Assembly (NCBI RefSeq): GCF_031846585.1
Contig: NZ_JAVRHK010000004.1
Location: 255,881-319,880 of the forward strand
Length of the DNA: 64,000 bases
Source of the DNA: Autumnicola musiva
GTDB taxonomy: Bacteria; Bacteroidota; Bacteroidia; Flavobacteriales; Flavobacteriaceae
Direction of reading: 5' to 3'
Shown here: positions 29,502-38,479 of the stretch, one piece after another
Layout of the letters: every line of letters begins with the position of its first letter
Numbering within the stretch: position 1 is the stretch's first letter
Program-made: the position numbers and the translations under genes
Notes under the pieces: model-generated
The model's database searches: none
Told to the model about the DNA's origin: nothing
The model's input: the letters and a program-made list of their open reading frames with translations, nothing else

Positions 29502-30165
29502 AAAACCGCAACTACTTATTTTCGATGTAAATGAAACCCTTCTGGATATGAATCCGCTGAAGGAATCTGTGAATTCTGCTTTTCAAAATGAAAATGCTTT
29601 TGATGTTTGGTTTCCCATGCTGCTACAGTATTCCCTGGTTGAAACAATAACCGGGCAATATCACGACTTTTCTGAAATAGCCGCAGCTAGCCTTCAAATG
29701 TTAGCTGAAAAATGGGGGTTTTCTTATACCGAAAAAGAAATGAAAAAAATTCTGGAGCCGGTGAAAAAATTGCCTCCTTACCCCGATGTTCCGAAGGGAC
29801 TGGAAAAATTGAAAAAAGCAGATGTAATTCTTGTCGCACTCACCAATGGTAAACCTGAGGTTGCAGAAGGCCAGCTAATATTTGCCAATATTGACCGGTT
29901 CTTTGAACTGATCTTAAGTGTGGAAGTAGTTAAAAAATATAAACCGCATGCGGCTACATATAATTATGTGCTTGAGCAAACAGGTACTTCCGCAGAAAAC
30001 TCGATGATGGTTGCAGCTCATGGTTGGGATATTGCAGGTGCAAAAAGCGCTGGCTTGAGAACGGCTTTTATTGAAAGAGCGGGAAAAAGTGCTTATCCTC
30101 TAGCTGAAAAACCCGATTTGCAGGTAGCCTCTGTCACGACTTTAGCCGAAAAACTGTTATTATAG
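29494..30165 (+). CDS. HAD-superfamily hydrolase, haloacid dehalogenase type II-like
   Basis: Cap-type HAD hydrolase. The nucleophile is D11 in LLIFDVNETLLDM, motif II is the Thr in LVALTNGKPE, motif III Lys lies in VVKKYKPHA, and motif IV is MMVAAHGWDIAGAKSAGL, which matches L-2-haloacid dehalogenases rather than sugar phosphatases. The actual substrate is uncertain, since many such proteins are phosphatases. It overlaps the preceding glycosyltransferase by eight bases and its stop overlaps the stop of the convergent oxidoreductase by six bases, leaving no room for a separate terminator. Confidence 0.8.
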   Translation: MNKKPQLLIFDVNETLLDMNPLKESVNSAFQNENAFDVWFPMLLQYSLVETITGQYHDFSEIAAASLQMLAEKWGFSYTEKEMKKILEPVKKLPPYPDVPKGLEKLKKADVILVALTNGKPEVAEGQLIFANIDRFFELILSVEVVKKYKPHAATYNYVLEQTGTSAENSMMVAAHGWDIAGAKSAGLRTAFIERAGKSAYPLAEKPDLQVASVTTLAEKLLL

Positions 30166-31530
30166 CTCTAATTCTTCAGGGGATTCCAGCATGGTGGGAA
30201 TCAATTCACTCACAGTTGGATGAATATGAACGGCATTCCTTATGGTAGTGTAAGGAGTACCGGCATACATTGCATCTATAATGGCATGAATGTATTCATC
30301 GGCTCCTGTTCCCAGAAAACTGGCGCCAAGAATTTTATCGGTTTCAGCTTCGATGTAAATTTTCATAATTCCATCTGTTTCTCCCATTTCCTTTGCCCTT
30401 GCAACCTTGCTCATTGGCATACTGGCAATTTTAGCCTTTAATCCCTTTTCTTTTATTATGGCTTTATTCATTCCAACCCTGGCCAGGGGAGGATCTGTAT
30501 ATGCTGCATAGCAGGTAAAGCGATCTGATAGTTTTCTTTTCTTGCTTCCGAAGAGATGATCATTCACTATCTGAAAATCGTTGAAGGACGTGTGGGTAAA
30601 AGCACCTTCGCCATTGCAATCTCCCAAAGCCCAAATATGTGGAACAGAAGTTTGCAGCTCTTCATTTACCTTTATGTATCCTTTCTCATCCAGCTGAATA
30701 TCTGTGTTTTCAATCCCTAAATTATGTGTATTTGGAATTCGGCCAGTGGCCACGAGCAGGTGAGTGCCTTCAATCTTTTCTTCGGAACCATTAGTTTTAA
30801 TACTGATTTCAGCCTTGTTTGCTGATGCTTCTGCACTTATAACTTCAGCATTAAAATAAATTTGAATAGCTTCCTTTTCAAGAATTTTTTTAATGGCTTC
30901 TGAAATATCTTTGTCTTCCTGCTTCATTAGGCGGCTACCATGGTCTATTATGCTTACTTTGCTCCCAAATCGACTAAACATTTGGGCAAATTCCAGCCCT
31001 ATATAACCGCCGCCCACAATAATTAAATGTTCCGGGATTTCTTCCAGTTCCAGCATCGTTTCATGCGTGAGATAAGCTATATCTTTGAAAACCTTAGGAA
31101 TTCTGGGGCGTGCGCCGGTATTGATAAAAATCCGTTCTGCAGAAATCATCTCGCCGTTAACTTCCAGGCTGTGGTTGTCTTTAAATTTTGCCGTTCCCCG
31201 GTAAATAGTTATATGTTCATTTTCATTCAGCATTTTTTCAATGCCTGTCCTGGATTCACCGATGATTTCATCTTTGCGCTTCTTGATTTGATCTAAGTTA
31301 ATCTTTATATCACCTTGAACTTCAACACCATGGTTTAAGCTGTTTTTTGTAACAAAAGCACGTCTTGCACTGGCAATATAAGATTTGGTGGGAGTGCAGC
31401 CGGTATTTACACAAGTGCCTCCAAATTTGCCTTTTTCAACTATGGCTACTTTTTTCCCATTTTTAGCAAGACTGGCTGCAAGAGGATTTCCCGCCTGTCC
31501 AGAACCAATAACAATAGCATCAAATTTCAT
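30160..31530 (-). CDS. MerA-like FAD-dependent disulfide oxidoreductase
   Basis: Class-I flavin disulfide reductase of 456 residues. GSGQAGNPLA binds FAD, C40/C45 lie in CVNTGCTPTK, IIVGGGYIGLEFAQMFSRFG binds NAD(P), and ALGDCNGEGAFTH contacts FAD. The C-terminal HIHPTVSELIP keeps the His and Glu of the active-site dyad, unlike the paralogue at 27355. It lacks the N-terminal heavy-metal domain and C-terminal Cys pair of true mercuric reductases, so it is more likely a general disulfide or quinone reductase. It is transcribed alone, convergent with the HAD gene. Confidence 0.8.
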   Translation of the reverse strand: MKFDAIVIGSGQAGNPLAASLAKNGKKVAIVEKGKFGGTCVNTGCTPTKSYIASARRAFVTKNSLNHGVEVQGDIKINLDQIKKRKDEIIGESRTGIEKMLNENEHITIYRGTAKFKDNHSLEVNGEMISAERIFINTGARPRIPKVFKDIAYLTHETMLELEEIPEHLIIVGGGYIGLEFAQMFSRFGSKVSIIDHGSRLMKQEDKDISEAIKKILEKEAIQIYFNAEVISAEASANKAEISIKTNGSEEKIEGTHLLVATGRIPNTHNLGIENTDIQLDEKGYIKVNEELQTSVPHIWALGDCNGEGAFTHTSFNDFQIVNDHLFGSKKRKLSDRFTCYAAYTDPPLARVGMNKAIIKEKGLKAKIASMPMSKVARAKEMGETDGIMKIYIEAETDKILGASFLGTGADEYIHAIIDAMYAGTPYTTIRNAVHIHPTVSELIPTMLESPEELEL

Positions 31531-31636
31531 AATGAAAAATATTTTAAAACTTCTGTTAATCCCCGGGGCTTAACTCGAATTTCTTTTCCTGAATCACACC
31601 TCGTGGCCTGTCCCCGGTTTTTCTGATTTTGTAGAC

Positions 31637-34600
31637 CTAAAATTTAAAACCGACTGTGAATGTTACACGGTTGCCGTCTTCGCCGTGGTAAAAACCAAGG
31701 TTACCTGTTAAGGCATAAAATGCAGTTACCCAAAGCGAACCTCCATAATTGCTGTGCCACCTATTAGAATCTTCAAATTCTGTCCATACCCGGCCATAAT
31801 CAAAACCTGCGCTCACGCCCATTTGTATGGGAACAAAATTTGTCCTGAACCTGCTTAGTCCGACTCTTAAATCGGTACTTTGATAGAAGGCTGATTTTCC
31901 ATAAAAACGTTCGTTTCTATAGGCCCGTAAACTTTCATTTCCGCCAATTCGGGCAGCATGATAATATTCATAATTATCGCCAAAAATAATATCTCCGGCT
32001 ACTTTTGTGGCTAATACAGCAATCCCACTGGGATGCAATGGGTAATCTATAGAAAATGATGGCCTTAAGTATCCAAACCGGTTGTTGTGGTCATCAATGT
32101 TGGATTTATAACCAGAAGTTAGTCCTATCCGCATTCCGCGCATTGGATATGCGGGATTGTCCTGGTTGAGGTACTTGTAATTCACCTCAGCACCGGCATA
32201 AAATTGCTCGTCAAAAACATCATTTTCTTCTGAAAAAATTTGTCCTATATACCGATGATCATCGTGTGATACCTCCATAGACTGCACCATCGTCTTAAAA
32301 TAAAAACTGCCGCCGCTATTGCCACGCCAAACTAGTGATGGAGCTATTTCCCGCTGTTGAATACGTGTTCTGTTGAAGTCTCTTTCTACTTCAGACCTGT
32401 CATATTCAGTTTCATTACCCGCACCAAAATAGTTCATGGTGAAATTTGGACTGGTATAGCGCCCTTCTATGCGAAAATTCCAGTTGTAAAATATATGTGC
32501 AAACTCACCGGCATAATCAAATGAGAAACCGGAGGTGGCAAAATAGTAATCAACCCCAAACCTGTGCCTGGCTTTGAATGGATTATTGGCCAAACCATAA
32601 GTTGTAAAAATATCCACCAAACCAATTTTCACACCTTCATCACCATTGTAACCTGCGTTGGGCAAAATCCTGTTGTTTGAATATTTTCGTTTTTCAGAAT
32701 CATAATTGTTTATATCATAAGAATCTACCAGCCATTTTCGGGATCGGGGATTTTTAATGGTGTTTTTTCTGCTTTTATAATCATACAATTTAGCTCTTTT
32801 GGTATTTTCAAAATCGTATATATCATTTTCTTCGCCACCAAGTATCTTTAATTTTATAAGATCATCTCCTTTTCCTTCAATCCTAAAGGTATCATTCCCG
32901 TCCAGGCCGTAAATCCAGATATCATCGGTTTCTTCAGCAAAATAGGAATGCCTGAAATATTCAGATCCTTCAGTACTTATGGAAATTTCTGTCTCACCAT
33001 TGTCTTTTCGGGAAATCAGGAATTCATCGTCTTCATCAGTTCCCGGTAAAATTTCAAATTCATTTAAATAGGAATAATACCTGCGGGCGATATCTTGAAG
33101 ATTTTCTCTTCTTGCCTTTAAGCTGCTTTTTATATCTTCTATAGTAGTGTCTCTAGCGGCCTCAGGAAGATTTTCAAATGCTTCTTCTACTTCAGCATTG
33201 GTCAAATTATCCTGAATGAAATTAACCTGCTCTTCCCAGTCTTCCCAGCGGGAATTCCGGATTAATTTGTTGTCCAGTGGATATCCCGCAAGATTGAACC
33301 ATTTAACATTATCTACATTTTCATCGTAAGATTCCATTTTTCGAACCAACGGCAATACTGTTTTTATAAGGGAAACAAGTGGGCCATCATACTTTGGAAA
33401 TGCGAAATCCCTGTCCCTGGGAATCGGCTTATACATCTTTTTGCCGTTTTCCTGCTCATATTCTCCCCATCTCCATTGGTCGTAATGGCGGTCCCAGTCA
33501 CCAATAAGCATATCCAGTAATCGTGCTCTTATATAGGTGGTTTCATCCACATAGGCATCAGGGTTTTCCCTTAGCTCAATAAAGAGATCTGTGGTACTAA
33601 GAATATCGTCGGGAGAACCAAACTTTTCAAATTCTTTGTTTTCATCACCTACATGGGCCTGGAACATATATAATTCATCTCCATATTCATCATTATGAGT
33701 ACCCAGAGCTTTTTGTTTGGGAACATAATAGATTTCCGGGTGCGCAGTAGATATATCAAGGACATCAGAAATATGGCCAAGGGAGTATCGCGCATAAGGA
33801 TGTGCTGTGGTAAAAAGATCCATGGCATAACGTTGTGCCACAGTACTATCAACCACATTAATAATATACTGGTCTTTTATTGTTGTAGACTGCAGCCAGC
33901 GTAGGGCACTTTTTCTTAATGCACGAAGGGTATATTCATGTTCGTTATCATCAATAAAACGCAGGGAGCGGGATTGCATGCCTCCTCCTTCCTTAAAAGG
34001 CTTCAAATTCCCTGGAAGGGTGTCAAGGAAAAGAACTGGTGCTTCTATATTTGTGCTGTAAACATCCCGGTAACGTTCACCCCAAAGCCATGTGTAAATT
34101 CCTCCTTTATCTGTTTCTTCCGAAGTATAAATGGAGGAGGTCTTGGTCCTGCCAAAATCTGATTTCTCATTATAGGAAACCTTATCCATGCGTGTCCATT
34201 CCCTCTTTATATCTTTGCTGAAGAGAAGCTGCGGGCCATCCTGGGTAACTTCAAAGAATTCTACCATAGAACTCTGGTCGTCATAAACGGTAAGCTTTGC
34301 ATAGCCATTCTTTTCTGAAATAAAATTTTTCTCGTCCCGGGCCACGGCAGGATTTGTTCCTGCAGCTGCACCACTTATAATCTGTGGAGTTTCATCATCT
34401 AACAGGTATTGCAGGTTACGATCGTTGCCTGAAACAAAAATCACATCATTATATTGTCTCGCCAGGGTTTTTAATCTTCCCCTGAGAAACCTTTGTTGCT
34501 CGTTATTGTATGACTGGGGAGACAATCCACCTATTTTATCCAAAAATCCAATTCTTGAATTGCTCATTACTGGATGATGAACGGCAACAATAATGGTTTT

Positions 34601-35224
34601 TCCGTGGCTATCTTTAATATCATCTTTAAAAGCTGCAAAAAACTGTTCCCTGGATTTTATTTCGCATTTATTGTTGATGTATGGATGCTTGTCCCAATTT
34701 TCCAAAAACCACTGGGAATCTACCATAAGGAGCACAACATCATCATTGATTTCTTCCTTTTCCAAAGGACAGCCATCATTTGGCCAAAATTCCACTTCAG
34801 CATTATCCTGAAGAAATGATTCCATGTCATCCAGGTTTTCCTGTCCTCCACCCTCACGCCACTCATTTGTGCCGGGATTAAAAATCACCTGACCATTAAA
34901 GTTTTTAAGAGGCTGCAGTAAATCATCATTTAATTTTTGTTCTACCGTTGCTCTTTCATCTTTATTTTTGGGATAACCTTCTTCTGTAATATTTCCCAGC
35001 ACGAGAAGACTGGCATTTTCGTCTTCTTGAGATGCTGCTACTATTTGATTAAAAATCACCTGGGATTTAGAATTCTCTAATCCGGTATTAGCCGTAAAGT
35101 AAAAGCTATGGGAAATTTCTTTTTCTTTGATAGTAGTGTCTGTTTGGGCCTGGGTAGAAACCACAATCAAACATAAGATAATAGAGAAAAATACAGATTT
35201 TGTAAAAAATTCAGCTTTCAGCAT
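31637..35224 (-). CDS. outer-membrane protein: degenerate metallophosphoesterase, kinase-like segment and C-terminal beta-barrel
   Basis: Signal peptide (to VVSTQAQ). Residues 40-300 follow the calcineurin-like phosphoesterase layout, but the metal-ligand motifs are altered: ANTG at 45-48 (usual GDxG), GN at 77-78 (GD), GTNEW at 118-122 (GNHDW) and GNDRN at 266-270 (GHDH). VHHPVMSN (215-222) is kept. Residues 413-440 (GGGMQSRSLRF, then LRALRK) resemble a nucleotide-binding loop with a lysine, and 571-607 hold GDWDRHYDQW and PIPRDRDFAF, like the catalytic and metal motifs of CotH/Fam20-type atypical kinases. From about 880 on the chain is an outer-membrane barrel ending VTFTVGFKF. It is a monocistronic unit. 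The module order is known in Bacteroidetes proteins of this size; the function is not known to me. Confidence 0.7.
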   Translation of the reverse strand: MLKAEFFTKSVFFSIILCLIVVSTQAQTDTTIKEKEISHSFYFTANTGLENSKSQVIFNQIVAASQEDENASLLVLGNITEEGYPKNKDERATVEQKLNDDLLQPLKNFNGQVIFNPGTNEWREGGGQENLDDMESFLQDNAEVEFWPNDGCPLEKEEINDDVVLLMVDSQWFLENWDKHPYINNKCEIKSREQFFAAFKDDIKDSHGKTIIVAVHHPVMSNSRIGFLDKIGGLSPQSYNNEQQRFLRGRLKTLARQYNDVIFVSGNDRNLQYLLDDETPQIISGAAAGTNPAVARDEKNFISEKNGYAKLTVYDDQSSMVEFFEVTQDGPQLLFSKDIKREWTRMDKVSYNEKSDFGRTKTSSIYTSEETDKGGIYTWLWGERYRDVYSTNIEAPVLFLDTLPGNLKPFKEGGGMQSRSLRFIDDNEHEYTLRALRKSALRWLQSTTIKDQYIINVVDSTVAQRYAMDLFTTAHPYARYSLGHISDVLDISTAHPEIYYVPKQKALGTHNDEYGDELYMFQAHVGDENKEFEKFGSPDDILSTTDLFIELRENPDAYVDETTYIRARLLDMLIGDWDRHYDQWRWGEYEQENGKKMYKPIPRDRDFAFPKYDGPLVSLIKTVLPLVRKMESYDENVDNVKWFNLAGYPLDNKLIRNSRWEDWEEQVNFIQDNLTNAEVEEAFENLPEAARDTTIEDIKSSLKARRENLQDIARRYYSYLNEFEILPGTDEDDEFLISRKDNGETEISISTEGSEYFRHSYFAEETDDIWIYGLDGNDTFRIEGKGDDLIKLKILGGEENDIYDFENTKRAKLYDYKSRKNTIKNPRSRKWLVDSYDINNYDSEKRKYSNNRILPNAGYNGDEGVKIGLVDIFTTYGLANNPFKARHRFGVDYYFATSGFSFDYAGEFAHIFYNWNFRIEGRYTSPNFTMNYFGAGNETEYDRSEVERDFNRTRIQQREIAPSLVWRGNSGGSFYFKTMVQSMEVSHDDHRYIGQIFSEENDVFDEQFYAGAEVNYKYLNQDNPAYPMRGMRIGLTSGYKSNIDDHNNRFGYLRPSFSIDYPLHPSGIAVLATKVAGDIIFGDNYEYYHAARIGGNESLRAYRNERFYGKSAFYQSTDLRVGLSRFRTNFVPIQMGVSAGFDYGRVWTEFEDSNRWHSNYGGSLWVTAFYALTGNLGFYHGEDGNRVTFTVGFKF

Positions 35225-35442
35225 AAGGAGCCTTGTTAATGTATTTGGGTAAATTTTAATTGGACGAAGTTTGGAAAAAAAATTAGCAAAATGATAAATT
35301 TTAACTGTTTATAACATTCTGAAATATCCGGAACTATTAAAAATGCTTAAAGCAAAGAAGCGGATTTCGGGGGGATGTAATAAAATTCTTGCTATTTTGC
35401 GAATATTCACTGATTTAAACCAGAACTAAATTAATAAAGTTT

Positions 35443-38229
35443 TTGCGTTACACATTTTTTTTAATCGGTTTTCTATCTCAATTTTTCCTGGCGGGGCAGG
35501 AATTGCCGCCTGTTGTAAACTACAATCCGAACGATTATGCCGGCGGAAATCAAAACTGGATGATTTCACAGGGATCCGGTCGGAATATTTTTATAGCTAA
35601 TGGGATGGGATTGCTGGAATACAGCGGGGAAAAATGGAAATTATATCCTGTTCCTAATAAAACCATAGTTCGTTCAGTAAAAGCGGTTGGGGAAAGAATT
35701 TATACCGGCGCATACATGGAAGCCGGGTATTGGGAAAAACTGGATTCAGGTAAACTTAAGTATACCAGCCTTAATTCAAAATTTCCAGATAGCATAAATG
35801 ATGGTGAACAATTTTGGGACATAGAGGAGAGCGGTGGCTACATTATCTTCAGAAGCTTTGTTGGTATTTATTTATTTAACCCTGTTTCTGCGGAAGTCAG
35901 GTTACTGCCCAATCCGGCAGGAAAACCAATAACCAACCTGTTTAAGCAGGGCGACCGCATTTATTTTCAAATGGCTCAGGAGGGATTATTCACTATTTAT
36001 AAGGGCAAGGTGCAACAGGTGATCCCCTGGCGGGTTCTTGGGGAAATTGAGGTAATGGAAATTTTTGGGAGAAAAGGGGAACTTTTAATTGTAACTTCAA
36101 AAGGACAGTTTTTTACCTGGAACAATCAGGATTTACAACCGGTTTTAACCAAACTGTCTGACGAATTAGGAGATACAGGAGTCCTGTGTGCAGTACAAAT
36201 GTTTGATGAAAGCCTGGTGCTGGGAACGGTTGGAGAGGGTTTATACCATGTTGATGCCGGGGGAGAGATTCTGAATCATTTTTATCAGGGGAACGGGCTC
36301 ATTAACAATACCATTCTGGGGTTATTTGTTGATGAAGAGAATAACGTTTGGGCAGGAATGGATAACGGGCTTAGCGTGATTAACCTTGACTCATCGTTTC
36401 GAATTTTTCAGGATGATCGGGGGGAGATTGGTTCTGTATATTGTTCTTACCAAAATGATGATTTTTTGTACCTGGGAACTAATCAGGGGCTTTACTACAG
36501 GAATCTGAATGAAGCACATTTTGAATTAATTGAAGGTACCAACGGCCAGGTTTGGAGTCTGCAGGAAATCGATGGAGATCTGTTTTGCGGGCATAACAGT
36601 GGTACCTTCCTTATAAATGGAAGACAGGCAGAAAAAATTTCAGACAGGCTCGGCACCTGGACTGTCAAAAGCATACCTTTTAAATCTGATTACCTTATCC
36701 AGGGACATTATAATGGAATAAGCTTTCTTAAAAAACAACTGGACGGTTCCTATTCAGATTTGCCAATGTTGCCGGGGTTCCCTCATTCCTCTAAATTTAT
36801 TGTGCCGGGTGAGGGGGGAGAAGTATGGATAAGTAATGAACATAAGGGCGTGTTTAGACTTCAAATTTCAGATTCTTTGCGCAAACTGGAATCAAATAAA
36901 AATTTCATTGTAAATGATGGTCCGGCAATAACCTCCTGTATATTCTTATTCGACGAAAATCTTTATTTCTCATCAAAGGAGAATATTCAAAAATTTGATA
37001 AGGAAACAGAGGAATTTACAATTCAGAACCGTCTAAATAAATTGTTGAATGGTATTAATCTGGTTTCAGGGCGAATAGTAGTAGATACAACTGGAAAAAT
37101 ATGGGGCTTTGGAGAAAATGTTCTTTTTAATGTAGAGATGGCGAAGCTAAGTGACAGCTATGAATACAACCCTGTATATATTTCCAAAACATTCCGGAAT
37201 ATTACCCTGGGCTATGAAAATATTAGCCGTCTTAGAAATGGATATTACTTATTAGGTACATCCACAGGATATGTACTTTTTAACAGTTTTGAAGAACAGG
37301 ATAAGGATTATGAGGTAAGAATTGATGGTATTGCTACTTCAGGCCTTGATGAAGAATGGCTTCAATTAGGTCTTCAGGATAAGCCAAAACTAAATAGCAG
37401 GAGCAATAACATGTTGTTCGATTTTAGTATTCCTGTTTACAAAAAGTTTCTTGCCCCTGTTTACAAATATCGTCTCATGGGACTCACACCAAAATGGACG
37501 GATTGGAATGAACAGCCTACGGCAATTTTTAAAAACCTTTCTTATGGAGAATATACTTTTGAAGTAAAGTCTAAAGTAGGAGATTATGAAACAGATGTTT
37601 CTTCCTACCAGTTTGTTATAGCGAGACCCTGGTACTTTAGTTACTGGGCAATTGCAATTTATCTTTTGATTTTACTGCTGGCCCTTTATGTAGCACATCT
37701 CTTATATGAGCGGCATCACCGCAGGCAGGTAGAGCAAAAAGAGAAAGCCTTAAAAATGCAAAATCTTGAAGCAGAGCAAAAAATTATAAAACTTGAGAAT
37801 GAACGCCTGGAACAGGATATGGCTAACAAAAACAGGGAACTGGCCGCATCTACCATGAGTTTAATTAAAAAGAATGAATTTCTTTCTGATATAAAAAACA
37901 GATTGCAAAAATCGGAATCTACACAGGTGAATTCTGTAATAAAAACTATAGATAAAGATATTAGTGAAGAAGATAACTGGAAGTTTTTTAAAAAGGCTTT
38001 TAGTAATGCCGATAAGGACTTCTTTAAGAAGATGAAAAGGAAACATCCCGAACTTACTTCGAACGATTTAAAACTGTGTGCTTATTTAAGACTCAATCTT
38101 ACTTCTAAAGAAATAGCCCCACTTTTAAATATTTCAACAAAAAGCGTTGAGATAAAACGCTATCGTTTGCGAAAGAAGATGAATTTGCCGCGTGAAGTGA
38201 ATCTTACCAACTATATTCTGGAAGTGTAG
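35443..38229 (+). CDS. membrane-anchored propeller sensor with LuxR-type DNA-binding domain (laminarin locus regulator)
   Basis: Signal peptide, beta-propeller sensor (about 20-620), Y_Y_Y domain (about 640-725, ending YGEYTFEVKSKVGDYE), one membrane helix (YWAIAIYLLILLLALYVAHL), a cytoplasmic coiled coil rich in E/K/N (about 755-830), and a C-terminal LuxR-like helix-turn-helix with LTSKEIAPLLNISTKSVEIK. There is no kinase or receiver, so ligand sensing must pass straight through the membrane to the DNA-binding part. The start is TTG at 35443: a stop lies at 35416 in frame and no ATG fits before the signal peptide. It lies 250 bases upstream of SusC and is its likely activator. Confidence 0.85.
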   Translation: MRYTFFLIGFLSQFFLAGQELPPVVNYNPNDYAGGNQNWMISQGSGRNIFIANGMGLLEYSGEKWKLYPVPNKTIVRSVKAVGERIYTGAYMEAGYWEKLDSGKLKYTSLNSKFPDSINDGEQFWDIEESGGYIIFRSFVGIYLFNPVSAEVRLLPNPAGKPITNLFKQGDRIYFQMAQEGLFTIYKGKVQQVIPWRVLGEIEVMEIFGRKGELLIVTSKGQFFTWNNQDLQPVLTKLSDELGDTGVLCAVQMFDESLVLGTVGEGLYHVDAGGEILNHFYQGNGLINNTILGLFVDEENNVWAGMDNGLSVINLDSSFRIFQDDRGEIGSVYCSYQNDDFLYLGTNQGLYYRNLNEAHFELIEGTNGQVWSLQEIDGDLFCGHNSGTFLINGRQAEKISDRLGTWTVKSIPFKSDYLIQGHYNGISFLKKQLDGSYSDLPMLPGFPHSSKFIVPGEGGEVWISNEHKGVFRLQISDSLRKLESNKNFIVNDGPAITSCIFLFDENLYFSSKENIQKFDKETEEFTIQNRLNKLLNGINLVSGRIVVDTTGKIWGFGENVLFNVEMAKLSDSYEYNPVYISKTFRNITLGYENISRLRNGYYLLGTSTGYVLFNSFEEQDKDYEVRIDGIATSGLDEEWLQLGLQDKPKLNSRSNNMLFDFSIPVYKKFLAPVYKYRLMGLTPKWTDWNEQPTAIFKNLSYGEYTFEVKSKVGDYETDVSSYQFVIARPWYFSYWAIAIYLLILLLALYVAHLLYERHHRRQVEQKEKALKMQNLEAEQKIIKLENERLEQDMANKNRELAASTMSLIKKNEFLSDIKNRLQKSESTQVNSVIKTIDKDISEEDNWKFFKKAFSNADKDFFKKMKRKHPELTSNDLKLCAYLRLNLTSKEIAPLLNISTKSVEIKRYRLRKKMNLPREVNLTNYILEV

Positions 38230-38479
38230 CCTTTACAGTACCTGCAAAAAACTCTACATAACCTCTACATCGCTATGTATTAACATTCAGCATAACATTT
38301 TCTGTCTTCTTAATTTTGGAGTTTAAAATTCTGAATATGCTATAATATGCTTCTTTTGAAGCGAATTCAACAAAAGTAGCAGGTGGAATTTTGATGTTGT
38401 AGGTTTTTTGTAAAGGTAAGTTATGACTTTACTTAACAAACTATTAATAGTTTAGGCGTACAATTAAATCTAGCTACAA
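38230..38479 (+). promoter_or_regulatory. SusC upstream region with CTCTACAT direct repeats
   Basis: CTCTACAT occurs twice (38252-38259 and 38263-38270), 11 bases apart and so on one face of the helix, just after the regulator gene. The rest of the 250-base gap is AT-rich with no perfect TAnnTTTG. The repeats are a reasonable binding site for the adjacent LuxR-type regulator. Confidence 0.4.

Noticed and set aside
30160..31530. True mercuric reductase in a mer operon
   Set aside because: There is no N-terminal heavy-metal domain, no C-terminal Cys pair, and no merR, merT or merP nearby.
38252..38270. CRISPR or larger tandem repeat array
   Set aside because: Only two 8-base direct repeats are present, without spacers or cas genes; I treat them as a possible operator. 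No CRISPR array was seen anywhere in the window.
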